A DNA stretch of 64,000 nt from Vespula vulgaris (GCF_905475345.1 NC_066600.1:5071001-5135000), one strand, 5' to 3'; counted from the stretch's first letter, positions 11,456 to 22,055 are shown. Numbers and translations are program-made. Notes: a model not told the origin generated them from the sequence alone.

Positions 11456-12042
11456 ACAGTTATTAAACAAGGAAGAAAAAGAAGCTATAGGCGAAGCGTA
11501 TATACGCACCGAAAGAATAAAAAAATGATGATGCTGTGACAGATGAATATCTAGAAAGTAGAGCGTCTTTTGTAGGACCAAGTCTTTCTGTAACAATTAG
11601 AGTATCTAAGCCTCCAAAAATTATCGGTATTTTTCCTTCGAATTTATTTCCATTTTAAACTATTCATTAACTTTTGTAAATCAAATATACCTACGTTACA
11701 TATTAGATGTTGCCGACGGTTTGACAAACTTGGTTCTTCAAAAACGACTAGTCTACCCTATGCAGGATTTACATGTCATTCTATAATCCTTCTGGAAACA
11801 CCGTCCGTAAGTCTATTGAAAATGTTTAAGATCAACCGCTTGTACGGCAATGGCGTAATATATATTCGCAATTGAATTATTTCAGGATTTACGAAGAGAT
11901 ACGACAAGACTTGCCACAGCCAAAGGTGCATCAATCGCTTGTGTAGATGCCTCTCACAAGAGAAAGAATGGTCATTTTGGTCAATCAAGGACCAATGGGC
12001 CAGATTTTCTTTCACCAAACACTCTCCTATGTATTAAAGAAA
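11456..12042 (+). pseudogene. Prp31-like gene fragment, copy 1 (three exons)
   Basis: Three exon-like blocks with good splice sites can be read. 11456-11626 (after 'ttttgttacag') gives QLLNKEEKEAIGEAYIRTE and, after a frameshift near 11520, DEYLESRASFVGPSLSVTI. 11707-11806 (donor 'gtaagt') gives DVADGLTNLVLQKRL and, in another frame, AGFTCHSIILLETPS. 11886-12042 gives DLRRDTTRLATAKGASIACV, then DASHKRKNG. This order matches the Nop domain of U4/U6 snRNP factor Prp31: the L(L)xEEE helix, YVESRMSFIAPNLS, VAGGLTNL, HTGYIYHSDI and PPDLRRKAARL. Prp31 is needed for tri-snRNP assembly in the nucleus. Here the frame is broken at least twice, part of the region after GGLTNL is missing, and there is no N-terminus. 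Retained introns indicate a DNA-level duplication, not a retrocopy. Confidence 0.65.
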
Positions 12043-12176
12043 GTTAGTTTTTATTTCACATCGTATGCTTTACATATCTATAACCTTTATTAATTTCTTT
12101 TTATTATAGAAGTAAAAGTTACTTCTGTGAGAGAATTACAAAGCTTCCTAATTTCTGTTATTATATTTTGTTACAG

Positions 12177-12693
12177 ACAGTTCTTGATCGAAAAGAAAAA
12201 GAGTTTATACGCGAAGCGCGTGGCGTACCGGAAGTGTAAAGAAATTGTGAGGCTGCGACAGATGAATGTCCAGAAAGTTGATCGTCTTTTGTAGGACCAA
12301 GTCTTTCTGTAACAATTGGAGCACTTAAGCTTGCAAAAATTATCGGTATGTTTCTTTCGAATTTATTTGTATTTTAAACTATGCATTAAATTTTGGAAAT
12401 CTAATATACCTATGTTACTTGTTAGGTGTTGCCGGAGGTTTGACAAACTTGCTTTTTCAAAAGTGACGAACACAATCAACCACTTGTATGGCAATGGTGT
12501 AATGTATATTCGCAATTGAATTATTTCAGGATTTACAAAGAGAAACGGCAAGATTTGCCAAAGATGCATCAACTCCTGTAGTGATATCGATGCTTCTCAG
12601 AAAGGTACGAATGATAACATTGATATAATATTGAATAAAGAACCAGGGGAACAATTATTAGAAATGTTCCAACTATTAGAGAAAGATGTATAA
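12177..12693 (+). pseudogene. Prp31-like gene fragment, copy 2 (three exons)
   Basis: This is a second tandem copy of the unit at 11456-12042, with the same introns. 12177-12345 carries a damaged first exon (VLDRKEKEFIREARG ... SFVGPSLSVTIGALKLAKII). 12426 to about 12470 gives GVAGGLTNLLFQK followed by a stop. 12530-12693 gives DLQRETARFAKDAST and, after a frameshift, DASQKGTNDNIDII through to a stop at 12691-12693. The VAGGLTNL and DLxRxxARxA motifs are closer to authentic Prp31 in this copy, while the segment linking them is lost. It needs at least three repairs to read through, so it is a pseudogene. The two copies are similar enough to come from one tandem duplication. Confidence 0.65.
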
Positions 12694-12839
12694 AAGCTAT
12701 AAAAGCAACTCTACTTTCTAGATATTAATTATTTCAGATTCTCCATTTTTTTTTATTCCTCTGGCACATCACGCGTTTCGCATATAGCTTCTTTTCTTCT
12801 ACGCATAATAACTCCGCTAGTGAGCATATATAATGACAA

Positions 12840-13955
12840 AATGAAATAGATGATAACCTTGAATTGTATACACGAGGAATAGTCCCGCGTAGACACAGTA
12901 ATAACCGTAAGAGTAGAGTAGTCGGTGGAAAAGCAACGATGTCAGATACGCATAATTGTAATTTAAAAAAATGGGTGAAACCTAATTGTCATTCCATTTT
13001 ATATGTTCCTACCTTATTTAGGTCGAGTTAATTCGGGAAAAATGTTTCTTCGTATTCCTATATTGGCTGATGACATTATTCCGGGTCCATAACTTTAGTA
13101 ATGTCCAACAATCAATTTGGTAATCAAACGCCGCGCGTTTGAAAGTTGAGTTTTTGTGGAATATTTTTCGAGAGGTTTTTTCGAATTCGTGTATTTGTTT
13201 AAAAGTTATCACGCCTTATAAATGAGATAGAACAAAGAAGATGTATTTTGAAATTTTATTACGAGGAAAAGAATAATGCCACTCCAACTCTTGAAAAAAT
13301 TTAGAATCGATGCGTTATAAATGGACATCGCACATGGTTATATCAAACGTTTCCAATATGGAAGATATGATGTAGTGGTGGAAGACATAGACTAGGAACC
13401 AACCATCGGTCACAAAACAGTTCTACATCATTTGAAGAATGCTGGATGTAAAAAGATATCCAATGTTCATGTTCCATATGATCAAATAGTGAAGCGTTTA
13501 ATGGATTTCTGTCTGCGAATCGTTATTAGGACCTAACGAAACCGATGCACTCTTGAAACGGGCCATTATGTGCGATAATCTATGAAAAGGATCATGATCC
13601 ATGGAAGGAGAATCAACCGTTGTCGCGCCGTTCAAACTATTGATCATAATCTCTTCTCTAAACAATCGGAAAGTGATTTGCTTTTGCATTGAAATACGAA
13701 GAAACCTTTTCCTCTAACTTAATATCTTGATTAGTAATGTCATTGGTTGATATCATTCCTTTATGGAAATTAACTCGAATTATTTCAGTAATATAGTCAA
13801 AGGTATTTATCTTGCTTAACAATGTGAATGAATGACATTACTGATAGGATCATTATATTACATATAGATTATACACGTATATCATACACGTAATTAATTA
13901 TATCTAATTAAATGTTATAATAATAATAAATATATTTCAATATACGATTTAAAAG
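12840..13955 (-). repeat. Inverted partial copy of the duplicated block
   Basis: The reverse complement of about 15880-16990 (and of the equivalent part of copy A) can be followed through this stretch. Shared landmarks are 'cacagtaataa' (12894), 'tcggtggaaaagcaac' (12922), the mariner relic, then 'gaatgacattactgat' (13829) and 'aaatatatttcaatat' (13929). Both flanks of the mariner relic are included, so the copied unit was larger than the transposon. Confidence 0.65.
13029..13719 (+). mobile_element. Internally deleted mariner relic 2 (transposase N-terminal half)
   Basis: The ends are imperfect inverted repeats: 'ttcgggaaaaatgtttcttc' on the left and the reverse complement of 'gttagaggaaaaggtttc' on the right. 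Reading forward with frameshifts one finds FYYEEKNNATPTLEKI (first helix region), YDVVVEDID, HKTVLHHLKNAGCKK (second helix-turn-helix) and KRLMDF. These match the usual order in mariner transposases, where HxTVxxHLxxxGYxKK is followed by WVPHEL and NLMDRI. The WVPHEL motif has decayed to HVPYDQI. The D,D34D catalytic part is missing, and in-frame stops (for example at about 13391) confirm it is dead. The subfamily is uncertain. Confidence 0.7.
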
Positions 13956-14892
13956 AAAAAATCTTTTGCGTTTGATTTCTGGAGAAAGGAAGATAAGGCT
14001 ACGCCACGCGGAGATGACATATCGTTTGAGCATACACTCGAAATACGGAATAAGTTTGAAACGTTTGAATCGATATCTTGTTTCTTATGAGGTCGATGAC
14101 ATCGACCGAAAATGCGTCTTCGCACAAGTTGATTGACGATTCTTTGATTGGAAGATTACAAGCATCAAGAAGGCAAAAGTTAACGAAGGAATAATTACAT
14201 AATTTCAACGGATTATAAAATTAAAGTAATTAACCTGTGTAACCGGGGAATGGTTATGGTTGCATGGATTTTCAATAATCTTCCGAGAAGGAAAAAAAAT
14301 AAAATGGACCATTCCAGTCAAGAAATTATGGAAGGTTTGACAATACGGATAGAACATGTTAAAAATGGTAAATGGATGAAATTATGTAAACGGTAATTGC
14401 TAGTTCCTATGTTAGAGTCGAGAACATTCAATAATATTGTCAACAGGTAAAAGACAGGAGGCATTCAGCGAAATCCTTTGTCTGTTGTAAGCCAGTTTTA
14501 AAATTTTAATTCAACGATGCTCCAATTTATGGATGTAATTTCCAATTATTCGAATGGAAACATCGAATACATAAAGAAAAAGAAATTAACAAAACACGTT
14601 CCCTGATGAAAGATCCTATATGAAAGAGATAACGAGTTACGATATGACTTAAACGTTGACTCGCGCGAGAATTTCCACAATCGAAATTTTCGCATCGCAA
14701 AAAAAAATTTGTTTGTGGAAGAAATACTTGGATCAAAGTTCCTGCTCTTGTATCAGAATCTCATCCCAATTCTGTCGTTGACACGAGATTTGAAAGGTTT
14801 TTGAGAAGATGATCAAGGTATTCTTGAGGAATTTAGAAGGATATTTGTAAAAACATCAAAATACCTTGGAATGGTAATAATTAACAGTATCC
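13956..14892. other. Spacer between inverted copy and copy B
   Basis: This segment is a little less AT-rich than average. A minus-strand frame at 13999-14208 and its plus-strand counterpart (RLSIHSKYGISLKRLNRYLV) are both open over much of the same 200 bases. Neither resembles a known family. Another plus-strand frame near 14304-14394 (MDHSSQEIMEGLTIRIEHVK) is short. These may be relic coding pieces, but I cannot assign them. Confidence 0.4.
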
Positions 14893-15339
14893 TTTCGTAA
14901 TTAATTAGAGTAGTTACAAAAGTTTATTTCGAAATATAATATTATGGGCTAAAAGTTATTTTTACATCCGTTACATGTAAATCCATTACATATTTTAATT
15001 AGTATTAGCTTAAAGATGAACTTATAGAATATTTCTTCGGATATATACATACATCAATCTAATTTTCCGTCCATGTCTTTTCAGACAGCATGAGGAGTAC
15101 AAGTAAATACAAATACATACGCAAAATCTAAGATTTTGTCTAAATCATTTTGTTTTATTGTTTAATAACACGTACCTGTCTATATAAGCACATTTGCAAA
15201 AAAATCAAAATTTTATTTCTTATAATTATCCGACTAATACGAGAAGTTTTGAAAAAATACGTCTACACCATTTACATTGATATCATTATTTATAAGACTT
15301 TTTCGGTTTCTGATCGCTCTGAAGGGACGTCCGAGTGCA

Positions 15340-15560
15340 AAGGGTTAAAAAAGAATTGAAAAATAAATTAAAATAAAAGAAGAAAAAAAATCGACTTGAA
15401 AAAGAAGAAAAAAGAAATTAATACTAGAAAGGAGAAACCACAAGAGAATGAAGAATAAATTAAAATCAAAGAGAAAAATGAAATTTAAAGAAGGAAAAGA
15501 AATTTTTTTTTAATTAAGATAAAGAGATTCGACAAAAAAAAGAAATAGAAAAAAACAAAC
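15340..15560 (+). repeat. Polypurine tract in copy B
   Basis: A/G-rich stretch homologous to 9485-9775 but about 70 bases shorter and with more interruptions, located immediately after 'gggacgtccgagtgcaaagg' as in copy A. Confidence 0.7.
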
Positions 15561-16102
15561 GAACGAATACGTATCAGGAAATTCTACCGACCTAGTTTGT
15601 ATTCATTCTCAGTGATATCTGCGTGTGATGTCCGTAAATCTATGTGATGGTGTTACAAGTGTAAACTGAAATTATAGTTGACATTTCCCATTCCTTCAAT
15701 TCACAACATTTGAATATTTTTAGTGTGCCACAGGATTTCAAATTAATTTCGTTAACTTAAAAATTTTGATTAAAAGTACGAATTAACCTAATACCTCAGG
15801 TTAATTCTCCATTCAGTATTAAGACACATAAATATACATTCCAGGCAAATTTATTAAAAGTTCGACTAAAATTTTGTGTAAAATTTATTATATCGAATAT
15901 TGAAATATATTTATTATTGTATTCTTTAATTGCTAATAGTTAATTGCGTATAACTCAATTTTTAGATAATATAATAATCATATCAGTAATGTCATTCACT
16001 CGTTAAACGATATACTTTACTGGCTACATTATCGCAATAATTCGAGTCAATTTCCGTAAAAGATTGATATTAATCAATGACATTACTAATCGAGATGTTA
16101 AG

Positions 16103-16800
16103 TTAGGGGAAAAGGTTTCTTCGTATTTCAATGCAAAAGCGAATCATTGTCCGATTGTATAGAGTAGAGATTATGATCAATAGTTGGAACGGGTGGCAAC
16201 GATCGATTCTTGTTCCATCGATCATGATACTTTCCGTACATTATTGAACATAATTGGCGGTTTCAAGGATGCTTTGGTTTCGTCAGGTGTTGGTAATGAT
16301 TCGCTGACAGAGATACGATCCATTAAATGCTTCACGATTTAATCACGCGAAACACAAACATTGGATCGTTTTTATATCCAACCTTCTTCAAACGATATAA
16401 AACTGTTTTGTGATCGATGGTTAGTTCCTTGTCGACATCAGTCGCACCACTTACATCATACCTTCCATATCGAAAACGTTTGATGTAGCTATGTACGACG
16501 TCCATTGTTAATGCATCGGTCGATAAATATTACAAATATTTTTAATAGCTAGAGCGGCATTATTATCCTCCTTGTAATAAAATTTCAAAATATGTCTACT
16601 TTATTCTACCTTATTTATAAGGCATAATAACTTTTAAACACATAAACACATACAAATCATGACCTTTCTAAAGATATGAAAACTCTATGAAAACTCTATG
16701 AAAATTCAACTTTCGAACGCGCGGTACGATCGCCAAATGGATTGTTTGACATTGCTAAAGTTATGGGGCCGATAGAAAACGAAGAAACATTTTTACCTCG
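16103..16800 (-). mobile_element. Internally deleted mariner relic 3
   Basis: This is the best preserved of the three relics in its 5' half. The reverse complement begins 'cgaggtaaaaatgtttcttc' at 16800, and the other end is 'gttaggggaaaaggtttctt' at 16103, so the terminal inverted repeats are recognisable over about 20 bases. The minus-strand reading includes YIKRFRYGRYDV, DHKTVLYRLKKVGYK and LMDR-like residues, in mariner order. At about 0.70 kb the element lacks most of the catalytic domain. Its position inside copy B matches relic 1 inside copy A. Confidence 0.7.
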
Positions 16801-17105
16801 ATCTAAATATGAAAGTGATACGTAACATGGAATGACAACTACGTTTCACCGATTTTTGTAAATTACAATTTTACGTATCTGAAATTGTTGCCTTTCTACT
16901 GACCTCTACCATTAACTTTATTACTGCGTTTTCGTGTAACTCTTATTTGTCTATTCAATTTAAAGTTAAAAATTAGTAATGTTTAATATTAATATTGTCA
17001 CCAGCCGACGAGTTCGAAGATTTAGAACATAAGTTTAACTACAATCGGATGGTGGAAGAACCAGAGAACCGGACTTTCCTTCATCAAACACTTCCAAATC
17101 TTACA

Positions 17106-17689
17106 TTGTAATGTATATCTAGCTTGTGATATAGTATAATATAGTATTGTATATACATATATGTATATATATATATGTCTATAATATATTTATTATTTAA
17201 TCAAAAAAAGAATACAACAGTATCGAAGAAAGAAGATAAAAAATGATGAATTAAACCAAATAATATATTCGACTTTAAAATCTGTTCATTAAACTTGTTA
17301 ACAAAGATTTATAACGACATTGATCCATAAATCACGAAGATACGAAAATATAGTTGTTTAGTGATTATAAATGCACATATGTTGCCAATATCTTGATCCT
17401 TTAACAAGATTATGAAAAATATTTGAACGTACAGTTGAACACTATCGAGTTAGATAACGATCGATTAGACGTTGGATTATCGATGATCACAAAATTTATG
17501 AAAAATTATATCACAAACGACGTTAGAATAAAAATTGGATGACAATCGAGAGGAATATTTTCGAACGTTAAATTCGGCATTCATTGGATCCTACATGGGT
17601 GTTCGTTTTCAACGAATATGGAATCGAACGGTACTCATGACAGGGCATTTAATTAAAAGGCCGATAGCCAGGATCTCCTCTCATACATA
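17106..17689. other. Non-coding DNA, nothing recognised
   Basis: Mixed AT-rich sequence. A plus-strand frame opens at 17535 (MDDNREEYFRTLNSAFIGSY) in a slightly GC-richer stretch but runs straight into the (TA)n tract that follows. I do not count it as a gene. Confidence 0.45.
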
Positions 17690-17707
17690 TACATATATAT
17701 ATATGTA

Positions 17708-17752
<45 letters not shown>
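17690..17752. repeat. (TA)n microsatellite
   Basis: About 60 bases of TA dinucleotides with one or two interruptions. Peptides read through it are Y/I repeats and are not real. Confidence 0.9.
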
Positions 17753-17754
<2 letters not shown>

Positions 17755-18023
17755 GTACTATGCGTGTGGACGAATTCGTTACCAAGTGGGTGCAGAATTG
17801 ATAGCCATCCATTCGGATCAATCTATCAACCTACCTAGCGATTTAGTTCTTCTCGTTTGCTAGGAAATTCGTTTTTATTCGACAAATCTCGGTATGAAAT
17901 GAAAAAGTAACTCGTGTGAAATGATTCACGATGAAGGAAAATATTGTCAATGGATTATCATCCACGTTACAGATGTAACAGCACTTATACCTATGCATGT
18001 ACGCATGTACGTATGTACGTACG

Positions 18024-18024
18024 A

Positions 18025-18070
<46 letters not shown>
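18024..18070. repeat. (TA)n microsatellite
   Basis: A nearly pure TA run, preceded by palindromic 'gtacgtatgtacgtac' sequence at about 18006-18022. Confidence 0.9.
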
Positions 18071-18072
<2 letters not shown>

Positions 18073-18320
18073 CATATGCATTTAATGTTTGCGTTTGGAA
18101 TTTGATGTTTTCTGTGTTTCTCTTTTTACTCATTACATTCTATTGATGTATTCACCGGCAATCACGTGAAAAGTTTTATCGAGAGCTGTCAACAGTATAG
18201 CGACAACATGCTGTTCTCTAGACACTCGAGTATGTTCGTAGCATGGTATATCCGGTTCATAAAAACAGCGATTCGTTTTGCTTCCCCTTGTCGTGTAAAC
18301 TGAACTTCCCATTGCAAATA

Positions 18321-18335
18321 AAGAAAGAGAAAAAG

Positions 18336-18390
<55 letters not shown>

Positions 18391-18403
18391 GAAAAGAAGA
18401 TAG
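18321..18403 (+). repeat. (GA)n / GAAA purine microsatellite
   Basis: An imperfect GA and GAAAGA run of about 80 bases on the plus strand, followed at 18438-18515 by a T/C-rich run, so purine and pyrimidine strands switch within 100 bases. Confidence 0.9.
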
Positions 18404-18747
18404 GAAATATGTATTTTCAAGCAAAATGAATCTAATATTTTCTCTTTTTCTTTCTTGTTTTTTCTTTTCTTTTTTTAAAAATATTTTATTTATCTTTTTC
18501 TTTTTCTCAAAAGAATAAAACAATCATGAACGAATAACTCTCATGTTATTAATAATTAATTGCTGATTTTAAGCGACGACTACTGAGTTCTCTTTTGAAT
18601 CATCGCCAAAGATGACGGAACAACGAGTAACGATGCATTTAATCGAAGATTTATGGTTGTCGACGTCGAGAAATGATTCTACGAAATCGTCGGGCACGAT
18701 TCTCCATTTCTGATCTATACATATATAAACGCATATATATGTACGTG

Positions 18748-18769
18748 AGTATATATATATATATATATC

Positions 18770-18812
<43 letters not shown>
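18748..18812. repeat. (TA)n microsatellite
   Basis: Two TA runs separated by 'tcattttta', together about 65 bases. Confidence 0.9.
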
Positions 18813-18815
<3 letters not shown>

Positions 18816-19189
18816 ATTGGCTTTTCACTGCGACTTTTGCGTTACGTTGATAAAAGAGAAGATCCAGAATGAACAAGCACTCTACGATTTATTTACATAT
18901 ATACAAAGCCTTATATAGTATATAGGTATACACACACACACATACGCACACATGTATATATTGGGATAAATGATATTAATTTGCATCGTTACTATTGTTT
19001 CTACTTTTTTAACAATTTTATTTACTAAACTTCAATTTAATTAAAAAATAGATATACATTGACACGAATTGAAAATCATTCTCATATACATATATACATA
19101 CACACATAAATACACACACACAATGAGAAACGAATTTAATTTGTATCGTTACTATTGTAATTACTTTTGTAAAGATTTTATTTAATGAA

Positions 19190-19226
19190 ATATATATATA
19201 TATATTGCCACGAATCGAAGATCGTT

Positions 19227-19276
<50 letters not shown>

Positions 19277-19318
19277 TATAATATATATATTATATATTAT
19301 ATATTATATATATATACA
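19190..19318. repeat. (TA)n microsatellite cluster
   Basis: TA runs at 19190-19205 and 19221-19318. The second contains ATTATA and TATATTA interruptions and is self-complementary over most of its length. Confidence 0.9.
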
Positions 19319-20539
19319 CAATAATATATATACATACAATAAGAAACAAAGTAAATTCGTATCATTATTAATATTACTACTTTTCTTTTAAACAATACTT
19401 AAAATCGTATAACGTGAATTGTTATACACATATTTTATTTATTGAGATAACACAGAAAAAATGTTTTATAAAAGAGAGAATAAACTTTATTATTCCCACT
19501 CGCTATGAACAATTATAATTCTATTTCACATTGATCTTTAATTTCTTAGACTATATTGTACCATCATTAAAACGTTTGAAATTATCGTGGACTATGACAA
19601 ATTTTTTCAACTCGAATTTGTTAGATCGAGGAGAAAACTATTGGAACAAGAACTACGTATGTTGTTGTTATAACTTTAACCTCGTTTGACCCGGAAAACG
19701 AGATTCAAAGAGTGAGAGCTCTTCTGTCTCCGGTTTGACGTCATAGAGGAAGTATAACAGGATGGAGCACCGACCGAAACCATTTACAACCCTCTCTTTT
19801 AATTTAACGCCATTCTCAGACATAGACACATATATACACAATACATATATGAAATAAAGATATGTTGGTTCCATGTAACAATAGAGAATTTTTTAATAAA
19901 TTTTCCATCGAGAGAAAAAAAAAGAAATAACTCTCATAGATTTTTAATCTACAAAACGTTGCATTGAAATTAATGTGCGATTTATTTTATCATATTTATT
20001 TTATCATTTCTTTTTTTTCTTTATTGTATTATTAAGAATTAATGATTAATTAATTTGTTGATTCATCGTCGTTGTAAAAATTTAACAATAAATCAAGCCA
20101 AATTTATGAACACTTTCGAATTTCTATGTTTTTATTAGAATAAATTGCGTGACATGCTTTCTCAAGTAAAAAAAATATTAAGATACAAGTTTTAGATGAA
20201 CAGTATTAAAAAAATACGAAAAGATAAATAAAAAATAATATAAAGAATAAAATACAAAAGGATAAATATGTACGTGTAAATAAAGAATTATCTTTCAAAA
20301 AATAATCACAGTAAAAGAAAACAAGAAAAAAGGAAAGAGGATAAACGGACAATCTTTGGAACAATAATTCGAGAATATTAATTTTTTTAAGAGAATATTA
20401 TTCTTTTTAAAAGAATATAATTTTTTAAAGAGAATCATTAAAGTTTTAGTTTGTCGAATGTTTAATCTTTATCGCGACGAGCTTTAAATCATTTCGCTTA
20501 TAATTCCTATTAGTTGAACGATATAGAGAACGAGAAAGA
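19319..20539. other. Non-coding DNA with a small GC-richer patch
   Basis: Mostly AT-rich with no supported gene. A patch at 19675-19810 is GC-richer and contains a canonical TGACGTCA octamer. An A/T-rich stretch with poly-A runs lies at 20160-20440. Confidence 0.5.
19736..19743. promoter_or_regulatory. CRE-like octamer TGACGTCA
   Basis: A perfect palindromic CREB/ATF consensus in a GC-richer patch of about 135 bases inside AT-rich DNA. One octamer can occur by chance, and there is no gene next to it to give context. Confidence 0.2.
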
Positions 20540-20740
20540 CAGAGAGCGAGCTATATCGTGCCAATTCTCAACGGGATCGTTATACCTCTTTGCAATATGT
20601 ATATTCCGAAATTATTTCAAATATACACGAAGGACGGTCGAGATAAGCTTACAAAAGCTATTGTCTTTAAGGTTAAAGCCACTTCGAATTTCCTTTCAGC
20701 GATCGTAATGAACATGCGAGTTTGTCTATCGATAACTTAG
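20540..20740 (+). pseudogene. Unrecognised coding-like segment
   Basis: Open frame of about 65 codons without a stop before TAG at 20738-20740. It has balanced amino-acid use unlike the surrounding AT-rich frames: VPILNGIVIPLCNMYIPK, then LFQIYTKDGRDKLTKAIV and FKVKATSNFLSAIVMNM. It looks like one or two hydrophobic segments joined by a charged loop (YTKDGRDK), as in a membrane protein. It has no good ATG start (the frame runs in from upstream), so it would be an internal or last exon, or a relic. A second frame is open over the same bases. I do not recognise the family. Confidence 0.25.
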
Positions 20741-21415
20741 TATAACGGATTAGTTAATTATCCTCAGTGATGATCATAATTAATTATTTCTACAATTAGA
20801 ACACGAGATTAAAGGTATTATTAACTATTGATAAGTATCGAATATCGATATCGATGAATATTTTCAATTGAATGAGAATTAAATGTATTTTTATCTTTTA
20901 TTGTTTTGTTTTCTTTCATTCCTGTTTTCTCTTTTTCTTTCTTTCTTTCTTTTTTTTTTTTTTAATTTAATGGAATTTGAGAATTCGTAAGATTTGTTTA
21001 TACGTATATCTTTGTAAAGAATTATTATATATATAATAATACTAGTGATAGTACTAGTAATAATACATTCTGTATATTCTTATATAGTTATAATTATATA
21101 TATTATATAATTATAATTATATATCATAATTATATATAATATAAATGTATATACTATATAATAGTATCGTTATTTCTCAAATACATATACTTCATACTAT
21201 ATAGATATATTGAGTGTACATACATACAAACATATATATATAATATCCATATATGTACATGTGTGTACATGTGTTTATTGAGGGAGAGGTGGAGAGGGTG
21301 AAAGCAGGGAGAATAATCGATATACGAATGAGAATTGGAGAAATCGATGGAAATTATGTGTACTAAAGGATTTCCAAATTATATAAATCGTGTGTAGACT
21401 GCACTCGTTATTTTT
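20741..21415. other. Non-coding DNA with simple sequence
   Basis: Contains a T/C-rich run at 20910-20965, short inverted AT repeats at 21070-21150 ('ataattatat' type) and a G/A-rich patch at 21278-21320. No gene recognised. Confidence 0.5.
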
Positions 21416-21521
21416 ATTGGTCCGATCTGGACGAAAAAAATATGCGTGTAGAGGGCGCAACGAGAGCTCACTAATGACCCCAGTCGCGTTCTTCTAGGTG
21501 CTATAGTTTCAGTAACCCGCT
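21416..21521 (+). repeat. Direct repeat flanking the minisatellite, left copy
   Basis: About 106 bases running from 'attggtccgatctggacg' through 'gtagagggcgcaacgagagc' to 'ctatagtttcagtaacccgc'. They recur at 21952-22055 with about 8 differences. Both copies are GC- and CpG-richer than the neighbourhood. No target-site duplication or LTR-type ends were seen. Confidence 0.85.
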
Positions 21522-21951
21522 GTAACGTCCGTAAGAGTGTCGTAACCTCACTCGACCATCCGTAACGTCCATAAGGGTGCCGTAACGACCGTAACACGCC
21601 GTAACGTCTGTAAGGGTGCAGTAATGACCGTAACCCGCTGTAACGTCCGTAAGAGTGCCGTAACCTTATTCGAACATCCGTAACGTCTGTCGAACGTCCG
21701 TCGAACGTCCGTAACGTCCGTAACATCGCCGTAACGACCGTAACAAGCCGTAAGGTCCATAAGGGTGCCGTAACGACCGTAACACGCCGCAACGTCCGTA
21801 ACGTCCGTAACATCGCCGTAATGACCGTAACAAGCCGTAAGGTCCATAAGGGTGCCGTAACAACCGTAACAAGCCATAAGGTCCATAAGGGTGCTGTAAC
21901 GTCCGTAAGAGTGCCATAACCTCACTCGACATCCGTAACGTCTGTCGAACG
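21522..21951 (+). repeat. CpG-rich minisatellite, units of about 20 and 39 bases
   Basis: Built from 'cgtaacgtccgtaagggtgc' and 'cgtaacgaccgtaacacgc', which alternate with a 39-base period in places (for example from 21561, 21600 and 21639). Shorter 'cgaacgtccgt' reiterations and a longer segment with 'gtaacctcactcgac' also recur (21541, 21659, 21914). CpG is extremely frequent for this window. Open frames of 140-150 codons on the minus strand follow the repeat and encode L/R/T/V/Y repeats, so I do not call a gene. Confidence 0.9.
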
Positions 21952-22055
21952 ATTGGTCCGATCTGGACAAAAAATATGCGCGTAGAGGGCGCAACGAGAG
22001 CTCACCAATGACCCCGGACCCGTTCTTCTTGGTGCTATAGTTTCAGTAACCCGCT
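21952..22055 (+). repeat. Direct repeat flanking the minisatellite, right copy
   Basis: Second copy of 21416-21521. The last bases of the repeat ('cagtaacccgct') already look like the first minisatellite unit, which suggests the minisatellite expanded from the edge of this sequence and carried a second copy along. Confidence 0.85.

Larger units (their letters stand above)
14893..17105 (+). repeat. Duplicated block, copy B
   Basis: Direct counterpart of 8437-11300, with the same order of landmarks but shorter. It lacks the microsatellite-bearing insert of copy A and has a shorter purine tract. Its right end (about 16985-17105, containing 'gaaccggactttcc' and 'catcaaacacttccaaatc') is a badly decayed version of the Prp31-associated piece at 11167-11299. 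The Prp31-like exons themselves were not carried over, so the duplication boundary lies just inside that unit. Confidence 0.75.

Noticed and set aside
11776..12018. Minus-strand 80-codon frame opposite the Prp31-like exons
   Set aside because: It is the antisense of the exon and intron sequence that matches Prp31 on the plus strand, and it has no family resemblance of its own.
21379..21994. Minus-strand open frames of about 88-148 codons over the CpG-rich minisatellite
   Set aside because: They follow the 20/39-base repeat and encode L/R/T/V/Y repeats in several overlapping frames at once. This is expected of stop-poor tandem DNA, not of a gene.
21416..22055. Direct repeats as LTRs of a small retroelement
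   Set aside because: No TG...CA ends, primer-binding site, polypurine tract or coding sequence. The interior is pure minisatellite.
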